Positions 21,154 to 33,284 of a stretch of DNA of 64,000 nucleotides are shown piece by piece. The stretch comes from Lycium barbarum (lineage: Eukaryota; Streptophyta; Magnoliopsida; Solanales; Solanaceae): positions 8,533,205-8,597,204 of the forward strand of contig NC_083345.1 in the NCBI RefSeq assembly GCF_019175385.1, in the 5' to 3' direction. Within the stretch, counting starts at the first letter, position 1. Each line of letters opens with the position of its first letter. The translations under genes were made by a program, and so were the position numbers. Below the pieces are notes generated by a model, which made no database searches, had not been told where the DNA came from, and saw only the letters and a list, made by a program, of their open reading frames with translations.

Positions 21154-22216
21154 CTTGTAGTAGTACAGCAAAAGCAGTCAACATTAGTGCCAACTTTCAA
21201 GAATATAATACTCTTGATTTCCTTTTTATGTTTTCAAGAAAGTGGTCAACATCACCGTGTCTTTTTCGCATGATATAGATTTTCTTCTTCATAATCTACT
21301 TTTGTGGCTTAAAAAGAACAACGAAATGGGCAGTAGGGTAGTATGACTTCAGAGACATAAAAATATTTTGCTGACAAAAAATGTTTTAGTGACTTAGTAC
21401 ACATGTTCTTATCAGATTCTACATGTGTCATGTGATCACTTTAGCCAAAGTTTTTATATTAAAATAATTGAATATAACGTGATTCGCAGAAAATTATCGA
21501 TATTTAATCTCGTAATGAAATATCTAATATCTAATGCAGATCCAACCATGTTGTTGAATATTCAGCAACCAAGACCATAATATGTTTGAATTGTCATAAC
21601 CAGTATGTATGACATAGTAATGGACGCCATAACACACAATCTTCTGCCTTTATCAGTAGGAAAACAGGGGTCCTCTTTACCTAATAAATTAAGGGAAAAG
21701 GAGAAATTTTATTTTCTACGAGCCACAACTATCACGTGGCAGACAATACTTGCGTGAGATTCCATTTGTATTTCGCCAAGTGGATCTGGATCCCACTCTC
21801 AAGCAATTCCATCATTTATTTAAGACAATTTAAATTCGTCAATTACTTTCAATAAAAAAAAAAAAAACGGGACAGAAAGTTAAAAATATCATTAACCTTG
21901 ATAAATAAATAAGTTTTTGACATTATTTCTATGAAATCCAGCAACAAAAACAATCATAAAGATGAAATTTTGAGTTAGGTAAAGCATGGGATTTCGTTTT
22001 TAGCTAGGCAAAGCATGTTATTCAAGGATATCGATGTGCTGCGGCTGTTTCATTGTGATTTTCTTTTATGACAATGCCAAAACTCTAGAATAAGAAAATA
22101 TAACTGACGAGCCTAAATGGAAAACATTCTTAACCAGTTGAATAAAATTGAGGGAGAGAAATGGAGAAGCAAAAAAGCATCTAAGATTTGCAGAGGATCT
22201 AAGATCCAGATTTACA
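21154..22216. other. Intergenic, nothing recognised
   Basis: Upstream region of the second intact germin-like gene. No ORF or repeat that I can support. Confidence 0.4.
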
Positions 22217-22887
22217 GCAAAAAAAGGGTCCAAATGTCAACCAATGAATTGCTAAAACTATCTTTCATTACAATTTTAGATCATTTATGTCCATTCCATT
22301 ATGAAAGTTAACCATATAACCTTTCTTTGACGGAACCCCAAATTAATTCAAATAATTCGATTTCACAAAAAATAACTCACTTTCATATTTTCTTGGATCC
22401 CAAGCTCCATCTCCCAAGCTCCATCTCCAACCAACCACTTCTCCCATTTCCTTTCCCACCACCACCGACGGCTGCCGCCACATCTTCACTACCTGTTATC
22501 GCTACTACAAAGTCCGACAATTTGATCACAACACGAACATTTGCAGTATTCTCCGGCAAGCTCTATGGATTCCGGACTGCTGGCTATTTTGTGATTCTAA
22601 TTTTGCACCATTTTGGTTTTTCTCCGGCGAGTCTCACCTTTTCCGGCGTTCATTTATTTATGCTCTGTTTTGACATTATCAGATAAAGAACAATGGGTTA
22701 TTTTAGGAGGTGTGTCGGGGCGGCCAAATATTGAAGTCGGTTATTTTTTGTGTAATCTAATTATTTGAATACAAATGAAGAATATATTTGTTAACTTTCA
22801 TAACGGCAGAGTTATAAATGATCCAAAATTGTAATAATCTTAGTCATTAAAATAAAATAAAGGAATATTTTTGACCCATTTTCCCTA
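22217..22887. mobile_element. Non-autonomous TIR element / MITE
   Basis: The best-conserved inverted pair is about 45 bp: 22269-22311 ('acaattttagatcattta' ... 'atgaaagttaac') against the complement of 22790-22832. Weaker matching continues outward to 'gggtccaaa' / 'gggtcaaaa'. The interior encodes at most a 119-codon plus-strand frame (22327-22686), Pro-rich then hydrophobic, with no family resemblance; I do not regard it as a gene. Confidence 0.6.
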
Positions 22888-23760
22888 AATTAATGTCATA
22901 TCTAGATCTTACAGGATGGTTAAAAAAACACAAAAAGATAGTTTTACTTCGACATCCATCTAAGATTACTTATGAAAGCCTAGTACGGAGCAAAACAGTA
23001 AAATATACATATATCTAGCTGGATTTTCAATTACTTATCCTTTAGAAGTCACCGACAGAGCTATCTGGTCTGGATTATAAATTTGGAAAAAAAGAATTTT
23101 AGGTGAGGTAGCCCCCACTAGCTCTCATCAATTTAATATCCAGCTTTTAATTTGTTGCAGCAATGATTATGTTTATCACATGAAATGCCATGGACATGGC
23201 CCCTCTAAGTGAAGATTTTGGTATAGGGGTAGGTGATTAGTCCATTACATTTATGGTTATTAGCAAGTGTTGAAAATGTTTCAATCATTTAGAGAATGGA
23301 GCAGCACAAACATGTAAGCAGCACAAACATGTAAATTTGGTGCTCAATATGGTGTGTAATAGTCTTCAAGATGGTCAAGAAATTAATTTTTAAGGTAGGG
23401 GTCCAGGCCAAACCCCTCGCCACCCCAAGGCGGAGTTAATTAAAAAAAAATGATCAAGAAATGCTAAATGTCTCGGTGGGCAGTGCTACCTCCAAGTGTG
23501 TTGATGGGAGATAACAAGTATCATATAATACTTGCGGCGCATACAAGTTAGCCCAAAGAACACCTCATCAACAAAATAAAAAAAGGAAGCAAATGTCTCG
23601 ACTCTCATGGATAATTGGTAGAACATGGTACAAGGTAATAGTTCAAGGTCATTTTCCATAAGCTTTCCAAATAAATGTATTTTCTATTACAGCAATTTGG
23701 TCTTTTATTAGGACCAAAAATGATTTTATTTAACCATCCAAACATATTATTATTACATGA
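22888..23760. other. Intergenic, nothing recognised
   Basis: AT-rich sequence with no coding signal. Confidence 0.4.
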
Positions 23761-24078
23761 TTAGACATACTCCAAGTTCAGGAGCTTATGTTTTAGGTAT
23801 GAAATCCAGTGTGACTCATGCTCATGTTGCTTCTGTCCTTCTTGCAAGTTTGGTGCTGGTTCCATGGCAATGTTGTCATTCATATGCTGCATATCATGCT
23901 CTGCTAGCTCAAAGTCTGGTGGTGCTGGTTCCATGGCTATGTGATCTTTCCTGTTTGGCTGATTAGTGACAGAATTAAGCTCATGTTTGGTATGTTGGTA
24001 GTGTTGATCAGCAAATGAAAAGGTGGTAAGGACCATTAGTCCAAGGGACATGACTAGCAAGCATTTGGAGGTGTACAT
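23761..24078 (-). CDS. Putative small secreted peptide precursor, 105 aa
   Basis: I recognise no family. The frame starts with a good signal peptide (about residues 1-23, 'LLVMSLGLMVLTTFSFA'), followed by a short hydrophilic, His-rich mature part. It contains two copies of 'IAMEPAP', about 24 residues apart, each preceded by D or N plus one residue; the copies are also visible in the DNA ('ggtgctggttccatggc'). There are no cysteines, so it is not a defensin-like peptide. The C-terminal ~15 residues are amphipathic ('ISYLKHKLLNLEYV'). TATAAG lies about 50 bp upstream on the minus strand (24128-24133). The layout of leader, variable spacer and repeated short Pro-containing motif resembles plant peptide-hormone precursors, but that is inference. 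It could also be a chance frame or a fragment of a spliced gene. Confidence 0.5.
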   Translation of the reverse strand: MYTSKCLLVMSLGLMVLTTFSFADQHYQHTKHELNSVTNQPNRKDHIAMEPAPPDFELAEHDMQHMNDNIAMEPAPNLQEGQKQHEHESHWISYLKHKLLNLEYV

Positions 24079-24133
24079 CTTTGCAATGCTATTGTGTTTG
24101 TTAAACTAAGTTCAGTGTGATCTTTTTCTTATA

Positions 24134-25086
24134 GTTTCTTGCCTTTACAGGAACATGAAATGCGTGTGATATTTTGTTTCCTCATATTAGGGAAGCATTA
24201 TATGGATGTGAGAACCATTAGGCGTAAGGACGGAAAATACTTATCCACAACCAGAGTTTACACCAAATTACCATGCAATTTAACCATATGAGTCACAATT
24301 TAAGTGAGAGTACGCACCACTTAACCATGGTAAGTGATAAAAGTTTATATTCAAGACGCATAAAAGTTTATATTCAAGACGCATCCCTTACCTCCATATA
24401 CTTGGTGTAAACACCAGTTAGAGAAAATTTTGTCTGCACAAAGACTATAGTAGAGCTTTATTGAGAAAACTCAAAAGAAAATTTTCCTATGATAATTATT
24501 GAGAAAATAACTAGAGCTTAAGAAATCGTAGGGCATTCTTGGTATATATTAAGAAATACTGACTAAACTTTGAAATATCAATGCACCAACCCATAGTTAT
24601 CCACAATGATTTTGTTGTTACTAAAATTTCAAAGTTGTGGCCAGAGACCAGTAGTATGACTTTTCGTTTGATAGCTCAATATTGACTAGAGATATTTATC
24701 AAAAAACAGAACAAAACAAAGACTGTGGTTATGAGAGCAGCACGTGTTTAGAAAATAACTCTCACCAATTGCATGTCACTCAAAGAAACTGGAAGCTACT
24801 TGCATTTTCATTTCTCATAACTTGCACATGGTACTCCTAAGGAGACCAGAAGCAGAAAAGAACATGATACACATGACATGAGAATTTGGCTAGCAGTTTT
24901 ACACAAACACAATATGATACACGAGAGCAACTTGACTAGCAGTTTACACATCATAATTTCAAAATGAAATTAAAATCACAACAGCAAAGCCCTAACTAAA
25001 TAACTAAACCCCCCAAAAGTGCATAATTATTATCGAGCATTTATTCAGTAAGAAGTTATTTGACAAGCTCTCTAGCAGCTCAATCG
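24134..25086. other. Intergenic, nothing recognised
   Basis: Only a 23-bp direct duplication ('ataaaagtttatattcaaga' plus 'cgc') near 24337-24383 stands out. Confidence 0.4.
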
Positions 25087-28000
25087 TCATTGAAGTCTCC
25101 TAGATTGATTTCTTGTCCTTGAGAAAGTATGTTCATCTCCTACCTCGACTGTGTTGGACTGAGAACTGCCATTCTTAGAAAACTGTGTGGCAGCTGCTCG
25201 AGCACCAGCTATTGCAGCAACAAGATTTTCAGATCGGTTTACCTCAGATGTACTGGAGCTACTTAGGGAAGAAGCAAGGGATCCTGGTTTCAAAGAGAAC
25301 GGATCTCGTGGATTTGGAAGGGGAAATTTTACAGGGAGTGGGGGCGCAACTGGAGAAATACCTCGGATTGCAGCTTCATATATCTAGAGAACAAATTCAA
25401 ATGGGAAAGTTAGAGATGCAACGTAACAATAAAATGAGCTTAAATGAGGATCAGCTTCAATTGGAAATGTGTCTAAAAGCATATATAACGGGGAAAGACA
25501 ATAAAGTTTCTCAAATCTTAATACCTTTCTTTCTAAGTTATAAACACCTTGGAAGCCTCGCATCTCAAATGGTATGATAAGTTTCTGCATGATTTAAAAG
25601 GAAAATAATAATTCTTTTGCAGGAGATAATACGAAGATAAAAGATAATGCCTCCCAAATAACCAATGTACCTGTGGCTGCTCACAAAGCCAGCAAAACTT
25701 TGTTTGCCCCTCTAGCCTCACCTGCAAGCAAAAAGCATCAAAATAAAATAAGAACATATATCAAACAACAAGACCGAAATACTTGAGAAATAAACTACAT
25801 CAATTTCTTGAGAATCTGGTACTGAGAAATAAACTGCATCAATGCATATGAAATAAGGGACTTGAAGCTCACCCCTTCGGGAATCTGATCCCAGTTGACT
25901 AGCTCGTCACATGTGACACATCCAACTACTTCAACGCAACCTGTACAAACGAAAAGTTTTAAAAGACTTTTGAATGAAAATCAAGTACAAGTATTCTCAA
26001 CATTGAAGAAAACATAAAAGTGATCTCAACTTAAGTCAAAATGCAGATGCAGAAAGTTAGGTATCTTTTAGATGAAACCAACTAACCAAAAATCTGGACA
26101 GAAACATGTCTCTGCCAATTTCAGATTTATCTGACTAAAATTGGTGAACTTAGTATGACATAAGAAAAAACCATGAAAATGCATTTAACGAGGGTGACTA
26201 GATACCACATGGTTCATAAATATCAATTGTGGAAAAGAAAAAGAAAATTCCCATATTATATCCGACAAAAATTAGCACCGGATATCAAAGAGAAGCTAAG
26301 CTTCTAACGCGGAATGAAGTACATAACGACACCCCAATGATGAGTAAGTTAAAAACTGGAACTAATTGCCAGAATCATGTCAGCCATAAAATAAGTTGTC
26401 ATTGTGTTTGTACCCCTCAAGCATGAGTTATACCTGCACTTCAATGGTCTGTTTAAGAAAATAAGATATCTTAAGTATAGGAATCTTATCCAACTTTTTG
26501 TTCCACTCAAAGTAATTTTAGTTGCAAACCAGAGGAAAAGAATTAATTATCTTGCAAAATTATGTTGCAAGGAATTAGTCACCTAGAAGTCTTGAGGTTG
26601 GATAATGCTCGGGAAACTTGAGATCCGTTATGCCATTCACTGCATAGATTTCCCTGTAGAAGTCCTCCATTGCTTTGATAGTTTCTGGTTCTGGGATCTT
26701 ACTAGCAGCATGAATCCAAAGTCGACCTTCATGAAAGAAAGAAAAACATTATAGTTAGTTAAGAAAAACATTATAATTAGTTGATCAGGAAATGAATTAC
26801 AATAAGAAACAGGAAATTGTAAGATTACTCGTACAAGTAAGTGAGAAAGGGATAGTAGAGATACCCTCTTGTATTACTGCGTGCTGAACCTAAATTGGAG
26901 TGAACACGATCATTAAAAGAGAGAGCAACGGAGGAAATTAAGGAAAACAGAATCCTAATCGCTTTATTTTGATCTACATATTTGGCAAGATCAAAAAGAT
27001 TTCGTGAATCTAAAAGGAAAAGGTGACTTTTCATTTATTCTTGAATTAGGGGGAAAATCGCTGGCAAACGATTACTTGAATGTAGGTCATGAAATAGGAA
27101 TATCAAAATGAAAAATGGTTCAATCTTAACTTAGATGTAGGTCATAAAATAGGATTTCGTTGCTGAAACTAAATAATTGCTACCCACTACTATATATTTT
27201 GCTTTCCTCGGACGTTTCTTCCCTTTTCTTTGGCGAAAATGAAAATACGATAGAACTATTGGTGGCTTTTCAAGGAAAATAAAATTTTCAATGGGCGTAG
27301 TGTAGTGTGAAATTCTCACAAGCAATCAACACATTGCGTTTTACATCGAACCTTAGTAAAACTTCAATTCATATTTCCAAGAACCTATATATATATATAT
27401 AGGTCATGTGTCCCAAGAATACCCCACCGTTAGGAATACATCCATTTGAATATTAAAATGTGAAGCAAATAAGGCTAGACGTGGCTATGCAACCTATACA
27501 CTACCACTAGCTTCGGTGATTGAGCAGATACTTTTGGCTTTCATCTCACCTACTTTTAGCCATGCACTGCAAGTTAAAAGTTGCTCAACTCTTGACCCTC
27601 TGAAGCAAGAGCCTTTACTAGTCAAAAATGTCCCTCATCCGTCCCATTGGGCGCAGGTGGTTCTAATGCCTAGACAACATATTCTCTCTCCCTTTTATTC
27701 TCCGTTAAGTCTCCTGGTGACTTTCTCTAAAATTGCCTATTGACTTAATCCTTAAGTTGTGGGGACTCTTCATTTGTGGTGCCGCACGTCATAATCAAAT
27801 ATTTATACTGTGATCATTGGACTTCATTTAATGGGAGGATGATGACAACTGAAATTAGGAAAGCATTTGAAGAAGTGGCAGAATGGCAAAACTTCCAGTC
27901 AATAGACATTTCCTGATTCAGCTGATGCACAGAGAACTAAAAGATATATCTCGGTCCAACACTACCGCGTTGCACATATATTTTTGAAATCACCTTGATG

Positions 28001-31000
28001 AAATAATGAAGTGATATGATATTCGACTCACAAAAAAAAAAAAAGTTTTTCAGTTGTATGATTTCTGTGGAGTTGCAGTAAAGCAGGTTGGGAGGTTATC
28101 TCTTGCCCAAAGGATGAGAAGATGCATGTATAGCACTGACAACCAAACCATTGAAGGGTAATGTGTCAGCAAAAGCACTCTTGAGAACTAGGATGTTTAG
28201 CCATTCTCTACTTAGAATAGTCCACAACAAATAGTTCCAATTATAAGATCCACCTTCCAAAAATTACCAAGGACTTTTAAGAAAAGGCTGAGACTATGGC
28301 GGTCCACATGGCAGGGTTAGAGATTGGAAATTTTGCAGCCATGTCGATGGTGCCTTAGAGAGTAAAAGCATGAAGAACAAAAGAGAATTTCGATCTCATT
28401 TTATGGGCTGTATATGGATCACAAGGACAATTATGAGAAGGTCCGTGTGACATTAAGGGGATGGAGGAGGACGGGAGCACGGAGTGCAAATCTTACATCT
28501 TTATGGTTTTATTACAATTCTTCTTTTTACTACCGAGGACATGACCTTAGATAGGAGGGTTTGGAGGACCCAAATTAGGGTAGAAGGCTAGTAGATAGTC
28601 TCGTTATCCATTCTTATTAGTAGTCGCATTATTGCAATATAATTTCTTGTGCTCCGATTTCTGCTATTATCTGTTATTATCTGTTATTTCCTGTGCTTTG
28701 GTTATCCTGTGTCATCTGCTCCGATTTCTGCTATTATCGGTTATTTTCTGTGCTCTGATTATCCTGTATTATTTGTGTCGCTTGCATTATTTCATTTCCA
28801 TATCGCTTTAAATCTCTTATCCGAATCTATTAACCTTATCTAACCTTATCTGACTTCTTTTTATGCTTTTATTGAGCCGGGGGTCTTTCGGAAACAGCCG
28901 TCCTACCTTGGTAGGAGTCAGGTCTGCGTACACTCTACCCTCCCCAGACCCTACGATGTGGGATTTCACTGGGTTGTTGTTGTTGTTGTTGTTGTCTTTG
29001 TTGAGAAAAGGTAAGGTATTTTTATAACAAAATTACCAAGATTGTGCACATTACATGGATATATACTATGTTGCTCGGACCCTTCACTTTTGCCGCCGTA
29101 CCCGTGTCCGACACGACACGACACGGGTTTGGGTACGGAATTCGTGTCGGATCCAGTCAATAGAGATCGGATACTTTGACCGAAATTCATGACCAAATTA
29201 AAGAAAATTTTTGAGATTATGATTTCTCAAGATAACAAAAAGTAGAGATTTGAAGACATGAGATGGCATACCTTCAATATTATGTAGAAAATTTAACTAG
29301 TTTCTCGGAGCACGCAGTCTAGCACCTAGTAGAATGGAAGATTGAATCACATGTCTGGTTCAAACTACATGTAGGTGCTTCCACAAAAAGCTCTCATAAT
29401 CTAGGCATATTCTTGTAGCTATATTATTAGAATTTTGAATTATTTTTGCCGAATCCCCGCACCCGTATCCGTACCCGGATCCGTACCCACGAATCTTAAA
29501 ATTTAGATCATGCCGAGTCCGACCTCTAGATCCATACCCGTATCCGACACCCGCACCCGAGTCGAGTAACATAGGATATATACAGAAACCAAAGCATCAT
29601 CTAGCTATGCAGGGAACAAACTTCTAACATTCATCCATTTTGTGTAGAACATTAATTTACTCCAATAATACAAAAGATGGAGATGTAAGTTCTATAGTTG
29701 CAGAAATGTTTCTATCTTCTAATCATCTATTGTTTCTCTCTTTCCAAATCACCCCGATTATGCAAAGGGAATATACAGCGTAAAGACCTACTTGTCTTCA
29801 GAACAATTAGTGCTTTCTAACATTTATAAGCTGAACGACAACGCAAACCAACAAATGCCTCACCTCTCTTCTAAACTCGACTTATGTGGGTAGATGTAGC
29901 CACAGAAATCAACCGGTACCCAAGATGAAAGTACTTCTAAGTCCTACTTGTGACACATATTAGATGCAAAGTTGTAATGGAGTTAGTGTAATTCTATTTT
30001 TGTTCTGTCTTACAGTACCTTCTTGGTACTAACTTAATGAAATTATCTTATACCTTATCAAAAGAAGCATGATAGATATTACTCCCTCTGTCCCAATTTA
30101 TGTGGCACCATTTAACTAGGCACGGAGTTTAAGAAAAAAATGAAGACTTTTGAAATTTGTGGTGCAAAGCAAGTCTTAGATACTTGTGTGGTTGTAAATT
30201 AGTTAAATTGTTTTTAAATATGGAAAGGTGACATAGGAGGAGTAGATAACTATGAAGCTAAAACTTCATGTATAAGTTCTAGTTTTAGGAATATTTCATG
30301 CCTATCCTACTCTACATTCCTTTTTCCTAATCGTTTAAAAGCGCATTGATTAAAAAGGTAAATATGTCATACCCGGTACACTTGATTTTAAAATTAAAAT
30401 AAATAAATTATACCATTAGATTTCTAGCCACAAAAAAAGGGTTTTTACACATCATCACAATAAAAAAGTTACTTCCCAAAGGGCGATTTTACCAAATTTA
30501 GGCAAAAAAATGTACTGTAGCTTTTACTGATATCAGTGATGAACCAAATAAAAACTGCATCTTTCCCAGTTTAGGCTAACAAAGAAGCAAAGAGTAAAGC
30601 TGTTATAAAGCTTACAACTTTAACAACACCCCCAAACCTTCTTCTGCATAGTGAACAAGCAAGAAACAAAAAACAATTAAATAAAAAGGAAACTCAAGAA
30701 TTAACAAAAGGGTACCTAATTCAACTAGTCTACTAGACAATTGGATAAAGTTTACAACTTTACAACCCCACTCCCCTCTCATGCATAGTGAAAAACCAAG
30801 AAACAGGAAGAAAAAAGAAAAAAAGGGAAACTCAAGAATTAACAAAAGGGTACCTAATTCACTACAAAACAACAACAAAATTGAACTCATAAAATAAAAA
30901 TAAAAAGGTTACCTCTAATAGGGGAAGGCCAAGATCTTCCTTCAATGCGTTTAATACCATAAACAAGCAAAGAAGCCCAAGGCTGATGCATTGTCAGACA

Positions 31001-31042
31001 TGGATTTCTGTAATTTACATCACCTCTATTCCTACTTCCCAT
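25087..31042 (-). CDS. ASCH-domain protein (ASC-1/TRIP4 C-terminal-like), six exons
   Basis: Exons: 30913-31042, 26583-26726, 25873-25940, 25671-25721, 25525-25584, 25087-25383. All junctions are GT-AG and the frame is continuous, giving 249 aa. The ASCH domain starts at about residue 14: 'PCLTMHQPWASLLVYGIKR', 'EGRSWPSPIRGRLWIHAA' (44 is the split Gly), 'FPEHYPTSRLLGCVEVV', then 'FCWLCEQPQ' and 'MRGFQGVYNLERK'. This matches the C-terminal ASCH module of transcription coactivator ASC-1 (TRIP4) as I recall it. ASCH domains are RNA-binding-type beta-barrels, so a role in transcription coactivation or RNA handling is likely. The last ~98 residues are Ser- and Ala-rich and probably disordered. 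No N-terminal zinc finger of full-length ASC-1 is present. The first intron is 4.2 kb and full of repeats. A CACGTG G-box lies at 31127-31132, about 85 bp upstream of the ATG. Confidence 0.9.
28440..28997 (+). mobile_element. RTE-type LINE 3' fragment in the ASCH gene intron
   Basis: A decayed coding end ('ggagggtttggaggaccca', 'attagggtagaaggctagta') is followed by a T-rich 3' UTR and the terminus 'gagccgggggtctttcgga', 'ggtctgcgtacactctaccc', 'gggatttcactgggttg' plus (TTG)n. This order is what I remember from Solanaceae RTE LINEs, whose 3' end is shared with TS SINEs. 5'-truncated. Confidence 0.65.
29067..29573. mobile_element. MITE with perfect 10-bp target duplication
   Basis: 507 bp. 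The ends are inverted (TATGTTGCTCGGAC against the complement TATGTTACTCGAC). The flanking direct repeats are identical: GGATATATAC at 29057-29066 and 29574-29583. The interior contains GC-rich 'cccgtatccg/ccgtacccg' stretches. The TSD length points to the Mutator superfamily. It lies in intron 1 of the ASCH gene. Confidence 0.85.
30082..30243. mobile_element. Stowaway-like MITE
   Basis: Starts CTCCCTCTGTCCCAATTTATGTG and ends with its inverse (GACATAGGAGGAG), flanked by TA. Similar ends occur at about 36744-37035, 52210-52430 and 54148-54395. Confidence 0.65.
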
Positions 31043-31126
31043 CTCTTCTGATCTTTGCTTTTTGATTAATCAGTAAAGAGAATGGAATTTTATGTCTACT
31101 TTTGTGTTCTTGCCCTATGTGAAAAG

Positions 31127-31132
31127 CACGTG
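31127..31132. promoter_or_regulatory. G-box CACGTG upstream of the ASCH gene
   Basis: Palindromic CACGTG about 85 bp upstream of the start codon. A short motif, so function is only a possibility. Confidence 0.25.
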
Positions 31133-32686
31133 AATCAATAACTTAAACTGCAGTCTGAGATGCACAGAATTTAAGTGTTGTAATAATAGTACAACTATGA
31201 ATAGGTCAACTAGTTATTGGTGTAGCTTCTTTTGTTTTTATTTATTGATAACTTACTTTTCTAGTAAAACAGGAAAAAAAGAAAGAAAAAAAAAACTAAC
31301 CAATTGCACATAGGATGAAAAGGGGTGAGTCAATGGTAAAACAAATCCCAGCACTCTGGTAAATATATCAAATTATACTATTTTATCATGATTAAATTAA
31401 AAAAATAAAATTTGAATGCATATTAATAAATTAGAGTGTGAGTTAAGACATATATCATGCATTCATTAAATAGATACATATATATCGGATCAGAGTGAGT
31501 TCTTACCAGTAAAACGATAGCTTATTCTACCCAAAAATTATAAACTTTTTATTTTTATTTTACTTATCACTCTTAGTCAAAACTATTTCAAATGTATTTC
31601 ACTTGATTTTGAGGAGTATATTATTTTAAAAATATCTTATGAAACAAATGTTGTGTCAATAATTTAATATGATTTCATATTTTTTGAATTTGTAAATTTT
31701 AAAAGGTATTTAATTAAATATTACTAACTTTACACAATGCAAATAAGAAATGAATTTTTATAAGTGCAATAAATTCTAATAAGATATTTGGCTATCACGC
31801 TAGAAGTAGCCAAGAGGTGTAAAGAAGAAATCAGCTGCCATATTAATTCCTATTTTTTCTTGAATTTATTATTACGTTGACATGTTGATATGTAAACCAA
31901 TTAGTACTAATTTACTTCTTCGTAACGTGATTTATATCTTTGTATGAATTCATGCAATCTACGATTTCAATATTGAAATTGGATTTAATTAATTGGTTCG
32001 TCCTGCTCGCTCTTGTATCTTTTATCGCTTTAGATTCTCGACTCAAAAAGATGACAAACATATATCTAACGTTTCTACAACAAATTCTTAATCAAATGGT
32101 CCAAGACTTAAGATGTTGAGCAATAAGTATGATTCTAGCGGTATGCATTCAAATATGTAGTTATAAGTAAATTGAAATTCAATTATTATGCAATAATATA
32201 ATTTAAGAATTGTTTGGTTTAAGGAATAAGAAACTTTAATCTTTGTATAAACTTTTGTGTTACTTACATAATATTATCTATTGCAATTTATGACTGTTTC
32301 TATTACAGATCTTTCTACTTCAAGTGTCAGAGACTTCTAGATGCAATTCAAAGTCATTGATTCCTTTGATCCACCACGCAGAGAGCTCTGGAGATTATAA
32401 TAATATTGGACAGTATGGAGTAGATTAATTTTGAGCCGATAATAATTTAAGGAGAGCAATTTCTACTTGGAGTTCTTATCTAAACAACAAAACAAGAGTA
32501 GCATGATGCAAATCGAATATAACTTAAACAGACAAATAATTAATGATTGACCATTTCACATGTTTCACACTTAAATAGAATTAAGACTAGGATTCTTGTT
32601 TCCCCTACCATTTCGGACCTTCGGCATAAACGGAAACTCATTTATTAGGCTTCTTTGGTAACACAATTAATCCTAGTAGTATATAT

Positions 32687-32697
32687 AGAACCATAGC
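32687..32697 (+). promoter_or_regulatory. TATA box of small gene copy A
   Basis: GTATATATAG about 55 bp before the ATG, conserved in copies B and C within a long conserved upstream block. Confidence 0.5.
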
Positions 32698-32746
32698 GGA
32701 GTAATAAAAAACTCCTTTTACACAAAAAAACGTACATAGAGTTGCC

Positions 32747-33196
32747 ATGTCGTCAACCAAAAATAATTCTACAAATGAGTTCCCAATTAGTTCATCTAAC
32801 AAGGGTACGAAGTATTTGCATCCACTAGATAATTTTCAGTCCTTGAAGATTAGTGACGTGACAGAAACTAAAAAGGGTACACAGAATTTGCAGCCACTTG
32901 ATAATTTTCACTCTTTGAAAATTAGTGATGTAACAGAAACTAAAGAATATAAAAGGTTGGCGGCTAAGGATAATGTGTTGTTCGATTTCGGGAATGATTA
33001 AGGATTTTGGGAGCATCTTCACTCATTGGAGAATTTTCCTCCACACAAACAACATTCTAAGTCGTTGGGAGAAGTGGCACGTTATAGCGGCCCACAAACA
33101 ATGGGAAAAGATGCAGATGATTTAAGTGAAGATGTCTACAAGTTGTCTTCTATAGAAGACATGCTCAATCAGTTTAAGCAACAAGATCTTATTTGA
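32747..33196 (+). pseudogene. Unknown small gene family, copy A (one in-frame stop)
   Basis: I do not recognise the family. From the ATG at 32747 the frame runs 84 codons to TAA (32999-33001), then continues in the same frame for 64 more codons to TGA at 33194-33196. Copies B and C have a Tyr codon (TAT) at the stop position, inside 'FDFGNDYGFW', so a single base change truncated this copy. The N-terminal part has a direct protein repeat: 'PLDNFQSLKISDVTETK' then 'PLDNFHSLKISDVTETK'. The C-terminal part ends 'SSIEDMLNQFKQQ' as in the others. There is no signal peptide or membrane segment; the composition is acidic and polar. TATATATA lies about 56 bp upstream. It may still make the 84-aa short form. 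Confidence 0.55.
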
Positions 33197-33284
33197 TTAG
33201 AGGGGTATCCAGGATCTAGAGTTAACGGATTTCAAAGTGAATGTTATTTTATTTACATTTTGTTTTTGCATATGCATACATAAT

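Noticed and set aside
22327..22686. 119-codon frame as a gene
   Set aside because: Sits between inverted repeats, no family resemblance; kept only as a low-interest observation.
25185..25577. Plus-strand 130-codon frame
   Set aside because: Antisense over exons 5-6 of the ASCH gene, whose splice sites and frame are well supported.
28649..28843. 64-codon plus-strand frame
   Set aside because: Lies in the T-rich 3' UTR of the LINE fragment.
28966..29572. Minus-strand frames rich in Gly/Tyr
   Set aside because: Translations of the 29067-29573 MITE and the adjacent (GTT)n.
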